From contig ML986958.1 in the NCBI GenBank assembly GCA_010094045.1, positions 1 through 18,859 on the forward strand: a DNA stretch of 18,859 bases. The letters are read 5' to 3'. The number at the start of each line of letters is the position of its first letter. The first letter of the stretch is position 1. The notes beneath the pieces were generated by a model. It was given only the letters and a program-made list of their open reading frames with translations. It was not told where the DNA came from and made no database searches. This document shows, in pieces, positions 10,400-17,246 of this stretch. The position numbers and the translations under genes are program-made. The DNA is from Lojkania enalia (lineage: Eukaryota > Ascomycota > Dothideomycetes > Pleosporales).

Positions 10400-10560
10400 A
10401 AATACTAGCTAGTAAGCTATATTATAAAACCCTTAAATACTATATAAAATAGGTAGAATATAATCCTAACTTAGTCTAGTATAAAGCTTTAAATTTTATA
10501 GGTTCGTCTTATAAACTAAAAGCTTTTTATAATAAGTATCTAAATTAGCTAGAACCTCTA
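10400..10560 (+). pseudogene. Element 2 C-terminal chromodomain, RIP-degraded
   Basis: The frame reads ILASKLYYKTLKYYIK*VEYNP and then NLV*YKALNF...KLKAFYNKYL. This follows the chromodomain pattern EILDSRxxRxxxxYLVKWKGYxPxxxTWExxxxLxxAxxLLxxFHxxHP. Both conserved Trp positions are TAG codons, the RIP product of TGG. Chromodomains at the integrase C-terminus direct chromoviruses to heterochromatin, which fits the setting. It is the last recognisable coding domain before the 3' LTR. Confidence 0.82.
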
Positions 10561-10639
10561 AAAGTTCTAACTAAATAGATTAAGGTATATAAAGATAGTA
10601 TAGAGAATATAGATTACCTAGTAGATAATAATATATAAG

Positions 10640-11727
10640 AGTTAAGTAGTAGATTAAAAAACTAAAGTATAGACCCAAAATTACTCCTCTATAAAATCTA
10701 AAGGGTCTAATAGCAGGCTATTAGATACCTCCCTAGTTCTCTCCTCCTTTACTTTCCTTCCCCTTCCTTCCCTCCGGACTCCCTTTAAACCTTCCTTACC
10801 TCGTTTTTAGCCGCTTAAGAGTGCTGTAATATCAGCTTAAAAGCTAAATATTAGAGCCTTTAAAGCCGAAACCTAATAGAGTAACTTAGTACTCTAGTAG
10901 AATAAAACTACCTAGATACTGGCTGTAAGAAAGCTATCTTTCTAACTTCTTACAACCTAGGCTATAAGCGCTAGATTGTAAGCGGACTTTAAAACAGCCT
11001 TAAATGCTACTTTTTTATTCTTCTTATCCCCTATATATTAGACTACTACCTATAGTTTAAGATGGCCCTAGAGGACTAGAAACTCCTTCTTATAGTAGGA
11101 GGGGATCTATAAGTACGTTAGTAGTAAGTATTCTACTAGTATTAGATACGATTTATACGGGGTTGTACTTTTTATTTTATAAGGTATAATACTCGCATTT
11201 TTTTAATCTTAGGGACTAAAAGATAAATATTATATACTACCTATAGGTAAGTACACGCGTAGCCTAAAGGTAGATAATCTAAAAGGCCTCTAAAGAGGCT
11301 TTAGGAGGTAGGTAGAATAGTATATTAATTAATTTTTTTCTATAAAGCGTTAGTAATACTTTAATAATTAATAGTACTAGAAACGCGTAATAATACGTAC
11401 GGAGTAGAAGTTATTATTTAGTTAAGGAAGCTTAGTTAACAGCAACCTAGTAATATACTAAAGCTAGTAAACGTTTATTACTATATGCGACAAAATTGCA
11501 ATATTAATAAACCGTTATAATAGTAGTTACTAGCTAATATATAGGTTAATTATACTTACTATAAAAACCTTACTTAATATTACGTTAATAAATATATCTC
11601 TATAAGCAACTACGCATATTAACTCTTACTAGTAAATACCTCCTCGAAGAAATTTCTTTATACTGGAACCTATTTATAATAGCTCTAATTCCCTCCTAAA
11701 CTAGCGCAGATAGGGACTATCAGCCTA
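10640..11727 (+). other. Long 3' interval of element 2, no recognised gene
   Basis: About 1.1 kb separates the chromodomain from the polypurine tract. It begins with a C/T-dominated tract of nearly 60 bases (about 10728-10787). One forward frame from about 10800 has only TAG/TAA stops, but their density is no lower than expected for this base composition, so coding cannot be claimed. Nothing else was recognised. Confidence 0.5.
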
Positions 11728-11742
11728 TAAGAAGGAGGGTAG
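11728..11742 (+). other. Element 2 polypurine tract
   Basis: TAAGAAGGAGGGTAG ends exactly one base before the 3' LTR start. A purine run directly 5' of the 3' LTR is the plus-strand primer of LTR retrotransposons. Confidence 0.85.
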
Positions 11743-12021
11743 TATAATAATACAAAGAAATCGTTCTACGAAAAGCTTTATATATAACCTTATCCCAAAG
11801 CTTTTCGCTTATCTTATTCTACCCCCGGTTCTACCCCTTTTCCCTTCCGTATATAGTTATATACTCCCTTATAAGTAGCTTAGTAGTTCTTCTATATTCT
11901 TTCGTACAAGGCCTATAGGTGTTAATAGAATTTCTAGGTCCCTAAACCCCTACGTACTCCTATATACCTCTAAGTAGATTCGTACCGCATTTGGACCTAT
12001 TATTTTACCTACGCTGTTATA
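11743..12021 (+). repeat. Element 2 3' LTR
   Basis: This is the second copy of the 279-bp LTR, beginning TATAATAATAC and ending GCTGTTATA. It aligns gap-free to 4829-5107 with about 24 differences; only one (T versus A in the TTTATTTATA/TTTATATATA segment) is a transversion. Confidence 0.95.
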
Positions 12022-12026
12022 CTATC
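12022..12026. repeat. Target-site duplication, right copy (CTATC)
   Basis: CTATC matches 4824-4828 exactly and marks the right edge of the element 2 insertion. Confidence 0.9.
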
Positions 12027-12191
12027 CCTATAGAGTGCGATTCGGCTATTTTAACCCTAGGTTAGGTAACTCTATACTATTAACCCGTAACTTAAAGCTA
12101 TAAAATATTATAATTAGCTAGCTTTATATATTTAAATAATAAACTTAATTCTATCTTCTTATAAAATATTATCTCTTTATAGGCGTTAAAG

Positions 12192-12247
12192 TATTATATA
12201 TTATAGTTATTATATTTACTACTAAGAAATTCTAGTTTATTTAATAG
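12192..12247 (+). repeat. 56-bp direct repeat, copy A
   Basis: The copy runs from TATTATATATTATAG to TTTATTTAATAG and matches 12616-12671 with two differences, both C here and T there. The differences are consistent with RIP between two copies. Confidence 0.75.
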
Positions 12248-12615
12248 AGTAGCTTATTTAGTAATATTTTATATTATAAGTTATATATATATAGTTATAT
12301 AAAAAATATAATACTAAAGAACTTTAAATCTTTAATTTAATATTTATAAGACTAGATTAACTTTTTAAAAAGAAAGTAAGCTTTATAATAGATTATTTAG
12401 AATTATCTTTTAAATTTAAAACTTTAAATCTTTTATAAAATTCTTTTAACTCTAATTTAATTAATCTATAAATTATATAGATATATAAATATATATTTTT
12501 TTAAATCTTAAAAATTATTTTCTAAAGATATATATCCCTTTCTCTTTTATAAAATATTATTCTATACCCCTTTTTTAGCCTTTTAAACTTTTTACTTAAA
12601 TAATACTTTATAATA

Positions 12616-12671
12616 TATTATATATTATAGTTATTATATTTACTATTAAGAAATTTTAGTTTATTTAATAG
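12616..12671 (+). repeat. 56-bp direct repeat, copy B
   Basis: This is the partner of 12192-12247, 424 bases downstream. Both mismatches are C-to-T relative to copy A. Similarity fades on both sides, apart from a shared ATTTTATATTA-like run. Confidence 0.75.
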
Positions 12672-13004
12672 TATTTTATATTAATATTAATTTATAATTA
12701 AATTTAAAGAGATTTAAACTTTTTACTAACTTTTATTATTTAAAAATAAAATTAGGTTAAAAAAGCTTTATAAAAGTAATATATTAAATTATAATAATAT
12801 ATAAAAAAATTATTAGCTTTTAAAAAGTAAATAAATTAGTAATAAAATATAAATAGTAGAAAAAAAGTAATTTTAAATATAAGAAAAAATTATTATTATT
12901 AAAAAAATAATAATAAGAAAATTTAAACTATAATATATATATTAAAAATATAATTTATAATAAAACTACTACTAATTTCTAATATAATAATATTTATATA
13001 AATT

Positions 13005-13130
13005 AATTTAATCTAATTTTTAATATAGTATTACTATTAACTACTAGTTTACTAATATACTTATAATCTAATCTAATTTCTAGTATAGTACTACTATATA
13101 ATAATAACTAATTATACTAATATGCCTATA
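13005..13130 (+). repeat. Imperfect tandem repeat, about 60-bp unit
   Basis: Two units each start with AATCTAATTT, continue as TA(G/A)TATAGTA(C/T)TACTAT, and end ACTAATAT(A/G)C(T/C)TAT. A weaker third copy may precede them near 12970. The differences are mainly transitions plus small length changes. Confidence 0.5.
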
Positions 13131-13215
13131 ATTCTAACTAATACTAGTAATAATAACTACTACTTAATATAAATAACCTAGATATAATACGAAGATCTAA
13201 CTTATAGAAGCTTAT

Positions 13216-13228
13216 AATTAAGAGGGGG
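13216..13228 (+). other. Probable polypurine tract before an LTR end
   Basis: TAATTAAGAGGGGG is followed immediately by TACTATTATAG, a possible RIP-altered TG start. The arrangement mirrors the Copia and element 2 tracts in this window. No pol sequence is recognisable to its left, so the family cannot be named. Confidence 0.5.
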
Positions 13229-13452
13229 TACTATTATAGTAATACCGCACCACCTCTACACCTACACCACCCCTACTATAATACCCGAACCAGCTGCCAG
13301 CTACTAGCTAGAGTATAACTGACTCGACATAACTATAATAGAGGAAGGTTTCGCTGACCCAGCTAGTCCGTGCAGCAGCGCAGACCTAGCCTCTATAAAA
13401 ACCTGCACAATGTAGATATATCTGTCCTTCACGCAACGTCTTGATATTCACA
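13229..13452 (+). repeat. Probable 3' LTR of an unidentified element, only weakly RIPed
   Basis: The segment starts after a polypurine tract and has a TATA box (TATAAAAA, 13394-13401) about 165 bases in. A possible end is TTCACA at 13452, so the layout resembles U3-R-U5. Base composition is mixed: many CA and CAG triplets survive, unlike the saturated DNA to its left. The right end is a guess, as no second copy is available. It could also be ordinary host sequence at the edge of the repeat. Confidence 0.4.
13394..13401 (+). promoter_or_regulatory. TATA box in the probable LTR
   Basis: TATAAAAA lies in CCTCTATAAAAACC, in the same orientation as, and about 320 bases upstream of, the hemerythrin-like gene start. 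It is probably the LTR promoter. Whether it contributes to transcription of the gene is not shown by the sequence. Confidence 0.45.
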
Positions 13453-13718
13453 CGTAGTACGTAGCAATAGAGTTGACTGCCTAGAGTGCGATTGACCGAA
13501 TGCACGTAGGCGTCCGTGACACTCATATTATACTAATTACTAATCCGGAATCAAGTTCTACCGCGATTAGTAAACATAAAAAAAATATATTTATAGATTT
13601 GCTAGGATTCCTATAGGTAAGAAGACTGTTACGGCAGTTTTAGAGTATTTTTTCTTTTAGTATATGTATCGTTAGCATCCTGATATTGTGAAATTGTGGT
13701 TCTACTATACGAACCAGG

Positions 13719-14573
13719 ATGTCTTCTCAGTGGGTAGATAAGCCGTATTCTCTTATTTGTACTGATCCATTCTCAAAAGATGTACGTTTGTCATTCCTCT
13801 GCTGAGATTTTGCATCACTTAATGTATCCCCACAGTCTTCCCACGCGGCATACTATGTTGCAACGCAGATGGCACTTGCCCACAATGGCATTCTCCGAGG
13901 GTTGAACTCCATCTACCTCCAAGCGACGCACATACCGCGTGAAGACCTGGACGTAACTCGAGACTTCCTGACATATTGCCAGTGCTGGTGTGAATCCATG
14001 CACCACCACCACGATGCCGAAGAAAAGGTTTTCTTTCCGAGCATAGAGGTGATATCCGATGTCAAAGGAATCATGGAACGGAACATAGAGCAACATCGAG
14101 CATTCACGCCGGGATTTGACCTTTTTCATGAATACTCACGGACTTGTCTTTCCGAAGACTATGACGGACGGAAGATTAGGAGCCTCATCGAAGTTTTTGC
14201 GGAGCCATTAACTCGACATCTGCATGACGAAATTGAAACTTTGCGAAGTCTCGACATTTTCGATAGCGGGCGTATACGGCAAGCTTATCAGCGTTTCGAA
14301 AAAACCCTCATGGTTACAGATAATGTTAGACGTACTTTGACCTATATGCAAGTTCATTAATGTCACTAACTCGTGTCTTAGTATCGAATTGCCCCCCTAG
14401 TGTTTGGAACCGCAGATAGGAGTTTCGAAGGCGGCATACATGACTTCCCATCTGTGCCATTCTTTGTGCCTTACGTCATTCACTACTGGTTTGCTAAGCG
14501 ACATCGTGGCGCTTGGCGATTCAATCCGTGCACTATTTGGAGGGATCGCAGGGAATTGGCCTTTAAGGCGTAA
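13719..14573 (+). CDS. Hemerythrin-like (HHE) domain protein, three exons
   Basis: The coding sequence joins 13719-13781, 13836-14324 and 14382-14573 and gives 247 residues, a usual length for fungal hemerythrin-like proteins. Exon 1 (residues 1-21) starts MSSQWVDKPYSLI, like the W-x-D-K-P-x-x-L-I start of the family. Exon 2 (22-184) holds the four-helix domain. Candidate di-iron ligands are His37 in MALAHN, His77-80 with Glu83/84 in HHHHDAEE, His108 in EQH, and His149/His151 with Glu153/155 in HLHDEIE. Exon 3 (185-247) carries the conserved tail FGTADRSFEGG, a hydrophobic stretch near 208-222, and RGAWRFNPC. Both introns have fungal splice signals and in-frame stops. There is no RIP damage: Cys, His, Trp and Gln are all present. 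Such proteins bind a di-iron centre; their fungal role is mostly unknown, so no function is claimed. The main alternative is a different second intron (14332-14400), which is also in frame. Confidence 0.88.
13782..13835 (+). other. Intron 1 of the hemerythrin-like gene
   Basis: The intron is 54 bases, GTACGT at the donor and CCACAG at the acceptor, phase 0. Its length is a multiple of three, but it holds an in-frame TGA at 13803-13805, so it must be removed. CACTTAAT at 13816-13823 is a possible branch site. Removing it joins family-typical residues ...PFSKD to SSHAAYYVATQMALAHN. Confidence 0.8.
14325..14381 (+). other. Intron 2 of the hemerythrin-like gene
   Basis: The intron is 57 bases, GTTAGA at the donor, CTTAG at the acceptor, and a textbook branch site CACTAAC at 14364-14370, phase 0. 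The in-frame TAA at 14358-14360 lies inside it. Splicing yields TDN-YRIAPLVFGTADRS, matching the expected P-L-x-x-G-x-x-D stretch. An alternative pair, GTACTT (14332) with CCTAG (14400), also keeps the frame but has a longer branch-to-acceptor distance. Confidence 0.75.
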
Positions 14574-15180
14574 CCACAATGCCTTAATTGTACTCCACAT
14601 GTGTGGCGCTTCGTCAAGTAATAGTCAAGTGGCTAAGCAAGTAGCGGGGCTGGCAATCGTGGAGGTGACGAGGATGGCACGAGTGCTCTTGGTGTTGCTG
14701 CACAGTTTGGACACCTAGAGAGAGCTAAATTGCTGAGGAGTAGGGAGTCGACGTGGGCGAGAAGGACTGGCTATACTTTTATGTTCGGCCCATAACAACC
14801 CGCACGCTAGCATCCGAGTCCGTAAGATAATCTTCTGCTAGTTGATCTAGCCCCTTCTTCTGCGAGTATGCAACTGCGATGATGATCTTGGGTACCGTGC
14901 GTCGTCGTGCTAAAAAGAGGCACCCGGGCAGGTCGCACTTTTTGCGCAAAATAAGCTATCCTACCTAATCCGCTTAGTATTACTTTCAATAGACTTCGGA
15001 TCGCGTCTTCGATATCACCAGGGGATAGAACACATATTCCGGCGGACATGCGAACGACAAGCCGATAGGTCACTCCCTTATAATCTCACCTCTGTAAATC
15101 TTTTTATTAGCTGCTGCCACTAACGTGTTTTATTAGTGTAATATCTTATAGCTTTAAGTCACAGCTCGGCCGACTGGTAG
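14574..15180. other. Gene-free part of the GC-normal island
   Basis: About 600 bases of normal composition downstream of the hemerythrin-like gene. It holds its 3' flank and a minus-strand open frame described separately. No RNA gene or transposon was recognised. It is not RIPed. Confidence 0.5.
14807..15073 (-). pseudogene. Possible gene-end remnant, unrecognised
   Basis: An 88-codon minus-strand open frame beginning MTYRLVVRMSAGICVLSPGD. The first 30 residues faintly resemble the C-terminus of PLP-dependent aminotransferase-type enzymes (VVRxSxGI...DIEDAI), but the rest is low in recognisable structure and no upstream exon was seen. It may be a broken gene fragment or a chance open frame in a region of normal GC. 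No function is assigned. Confidence 0.15.
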
Positions 15181-15250
15181 TGTTACGGATACCCTCGCGC
15201 AAGAACCTATTGAAGCATGGGACTCTATATGGTTAAGCGAGCGGGGTCAG

Positions 15251-15323
15251 TCACGTGAACGGCTCAGCGACTCAGTCGAGACTGAGCCACTGAGTCCGCT
15301 CACTCATTAAGCCACGACTGAGC
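15251..15323. repeat. Cluster of overlapping inverted repeats (CTCAGTC/GACTGAG)
   Basis: Within about 70 GC-rich bases there are several pairs: GGCTCAG (15261-15267) with CTGAGCC (15282-15288), GACTCAG (15269-15275) with CTGAGTC (15290-15296), and CTCAGTC (15271-15277) with GACTGAG (15280-15286). Another GACTGAG lies at 15316-15322. The palindrome TCACGTGA lies just upstream at 15251-15258. The pairs are mutually exclusive, so alternative foldings are possible. This may be a transposon terminus or a regulatory cluster. Confidence 0.6.
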
Positions 15324-15457
15324 AAGAAGAATAGTAGGGGAACCAAATTGTATTTAATAACCTTATAACTCTAACCTTTATAACTCTTTATAGTTAACTT
15401 AAATATCCTTTATATACTCTACTTACGTACTTCTATGTTATGAACACAGAACGCTAA

Positions 15458-15649
15458 GAGGCACCGCCTCTATGGCTAGGGCTTAATCCAACATCAGCCA
15501 CTGTGCAGGTCGACTCGGACGAGGACCAACAAGGTAATAATAGGCAGAAGCATGTTAAGGACCAATTATCAGACAGCGAGCAGTGGGACTGCGGGAACTG
15601 GGGAGATGATTGGCTGGACGATAAAGCATGGTACAACCTATGCACGTGA
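15458..15649 (+). other. Short acidic, Trp-rich open frame without start codon
   Basis: The forward frame after a TAA at 15455-15457 is open for 63 codons to the TGA at 15647-15649. It reads VDSDEDQQGNNRQK and later SEQWDCGNWGDDWLDDKAW. The composition, with four Trp near the end and many Asp/Glu, looks protein-like and is free of RIP stops. No ATG lies upstream in frame, so it may be a final exon or a fragment of a transposon or host gene cut by element 3. The opposite strand also has a 63-codon open frame, which I regard as its shadow. Not recognised. Confidence 0.25.
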
Positions 15650-15930
15650 TAATGGCAGAAGTATCAGGTATAGCAGAATAGACCTGACGGACCTAACAGA
15701 CCTGACAAGCTAGGCTTAGCGGTCTTAGACCTAACTATATAAGACGGAAGATCTTCTTAGTAGATTAAGTCCTGTATAGTTATTCTTGTAGATTTATCTT
15801 GTTACCACGTTAGACTTCTAAATATACTTGTTATACTTAGAGACTAGGTGATTCTAATACTCTCTCTTTACTAAAGTTACTACCTCTAACTAATCTAACG
15901 TAAATAAACTCTAGTATATATATAACTACA
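15647..15930 (+). repeat. Probable element 3 5' LTR
   Basis: The start TGATAATGGCAGAAG and end AACTACA give TG...CA ends and a length (about 284 bp) like that of element 2. It contains three tandem 9-bp units at 15681-15707 and a TATA box (CTATATAAG) near 15735-15743. Only one copy lies in the window, so both ends are provisional. Confidence 0.5.
15681..15707 (+). repeat. Three 9-bp tandem units GACCTRACR
   Basis: GACCTGACG, GACCTAACA and GACCTGACA follow one another directly, and a fourth GACCTAACT lies at 15728-15736 just before the TATA box. They sit in the probable U3 region and could be activator sites; that is inference. Confidence 0.65.
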
Positions 15931-16140
15931 GCAGCGGTTATTATATATACTAGTAGTATATAGGTTAGTAATATAATAACTACCTAATATTAAGAGAATA
16001 GGAACTATTTAAAGATATCTATTACATCGTAAAGTTAAGTTATAATAACCTAAAGGCTATAAGCCTTAGAAGAAATTATAGTATAAAAAGTATAGAAATA
16101 GGAGACTTATATTATATAGATATAATATAAGCTAGCTATA

Positions 16141-16970
16141 GTTAGAGCCGACCTAGCTAAAGCTAAATAATAAATATAAGCTAAAATAGCTTTATTAAAA
16201 AAGTTTAATAGTAAGAAAAAATATATTAACCTCTTTCTTATATTAATAGAGCTATACTTTAGGTTTAATAGTACAACCTTCTTTCTAGATAAGAATAAGA
16301 TCTTAGCTATAATAATAAATATAGAAGAGATACTACTAGTATAAATTAAACTATTTATAGCTAATTAGCTGGAGAATAGAGGTAATATAAAGAAGACTAG
16401 AGAATCTATAGATAAACTCTTTAAGAGCTAGAAAGGATTTAAAGATAAGGTCCGAAATATCTTTAGAAAAGTAGATATAAAATAGAAAGTATAAAGAAAA
16501 CTATTAAAGCTAACCTAGACTAGAAGAGTAATAAACTATACTATAAAGTTTTAAAGACTTAATATTAGACTAGAATAGAATAATAGCGTATTAGTAAGAA
16601 TCTTCTATAAAGGGCTTAAGGATAAGGTTAAAGATAACCTAGCTAGAGAAGAAAGGCTAATAAAACTATTAGAAATAATCGAATTAGTAGTTAGAATTAA
16701 TAACCGTTAATATAAATAGAAGATAGAAAAATAGTCTTAGCCGTAAATATTTATACTAACTAGAAAGAAAAATAAGATAGTACTATAAGATAGTAATCTA
16801 ATAGTTCTAGGAAAAGTTAAAAAGGATAAGGGAAAGAACTACTAATAATTAAGGATAAGTAATCTTAAAAAAGAAAAGCTTAAGAAGGAAGTATATTTTC
16901 TATATAGATAGAAAGGGTACTATATAAAAGAATATCTAAATAAGAAGAAGGAAGTCTAGATAATAACTAT
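16141..16970 (+). pseudogene. Element 3 gag with CCHC knuckle, RIP-degraded
   Basis: Frame 1 aligns well to the Retrotrans_gag pattern. LKKFNSKKKYINLFLI, then IELYFRFN (family FxGxxxxxxxFLxQxxLYFxxN), FFLDKNKILAII, then ESIDKLFK...KGFKDKVRNIF (family FxxxFGDPD region), and YTIKF*RLNIRLE*NNSVL lead to FYKGLKDKVKDNLAREERL at about 16605-16655, matching FYxGLKDxVKDELAREERP. IELVVRINNR follows (family IELAVRIDNRLYER). The knuckle at 16894-16935 reads Y-F-L-Y-R-*-K-G-Y-Y-I-K-E-Y: C-x2-C-x4-H-x4-C spacing, all ligands Tyr, followed by a Lys-rich tail (NKKKEV). It is the best-preserved gag in the window. Confidence 0.88.
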
Positions 16971-17246
16971 ATAATTTATTAATAGATACTAATATTCTAT
17001 ACAGTACTAGATATATTATATAGATAATAGATATAGAATATACCGTTTAGTAAAAAAAGGAAGTAATTATTGACTACAGCTAAAAAGAGTAGTAGTAGTT
17101 ATCTAATATATAGAATATCTACTAGATATACTAAAACTTAATAGTATATTAATTCTAGAAAGAATAAAGTAAAAGAAATACTAGATCTATAATAAAATAT
17201 ATTAAATAAACTATACCTCTAGAAATATTAGAATATACTATTTAAA

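Larger units (their letters stand above)
4829..12021 (+). mobile_element. Ty3/Gypsy chromovirus (element 2), complete in structure, RIP-degraded
   Basis: This is a 7193-bp element with two LTRs of equal length (279 bp), a 5-bp target duplication, a polypurine tract next to the 3' LTR, and the domain order gag, CCHC, protease region, RT, RNase H, integrase, chromodomain. The chromodomain after integrase places it in the chromovirus branch. By hand alignment the LTRs differ at about 24 of 279 positions, 23 of them transitions, so RIP rather than age dominates the divergence. All coding domains have TAG/TAA stops. No clear tRNA primer-binding site can be read after 5107, probably because RIP altered it. 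Confidence 0.95.
12027..13215. other. Extremely AT-rich gene-free stretch with decayed repeats
   Basis: After a short, more mixed segment (12027-12080) the sequence becomes almost pure A/T. No protein similarity was found in any frame. It contains a 56-bp direct repeat (12192-12247 and 12616-12671) and imperfect tandem repeats at about 12980-13130. It may be the remains of the internal part of an element whose 3' LTR begins at 13229, or older RIP-saturated DNA. Confidence 0.6.

Noticed and set aside
10800..11740. Third open reading frame of element 2
   Set aside because: The frame has only TAG/TAA stops, but at a density not lower than expected for this base composition, and no protein motif.
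12050..12080. Telomere-like TTAACCCTAGGTTAGG
   Set aside because: There is a single imperfect unit each way, not an array, and it lies inside transposon debris.
12090..13000. Mitochondrial DNA insertion, because of the extreme A/T content
   Set aside because: No mitochondrial protein, rRNA or tRNA signature was seen, and the composition is also explained by saturated RIP.
13913..14107. Second minus-strand open frame opposite exon 2
   Set aside because: Shadow of the same exon; short and without recognisable features.
13815..14129. Minus-strand open frame opposite the hemerythrin-like gene
   Set aside because: It is a shadow of exon 2; its translation has no domain logic and the overlapping forward protein is clearly real.
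13869..14360. Uninterrupted 163-codon frame as the complete hemerythrin gene
   Set aside because: It lacks the family's N-terminus and C-terminal tail. Adjacent exons at 13719-13781 and 14382-14573 supply both with good splice signals, so the ATG at 13869 is internal (Met33).
14332..14400. Alternative second intron (GTACTT...CCCTAG)
   Set aside because: It keeps the frame but skips the first AG after the CACTAAC branch site and removes the family-like IAPLV residues; kept only as an alternative.
14397..14600. Minus-strand 67-codon open frame
   Set aside because: It lies opposite exon 3 of the hemerythrin-like gene and is explained by it.
14404..14718. Forward 104-codon open frame
   Set aside because: It overlaps exon 3 in a different frame; the exon 3 frame matches the conserved family tail, this one matches nothing.
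15454..15645. Minus-strand 63-codon open frame, Ser-rich
   Set aside because: It mirrors the forward acidic/Trp-rich frame, whose composition looks more protein-like; neither is proven.
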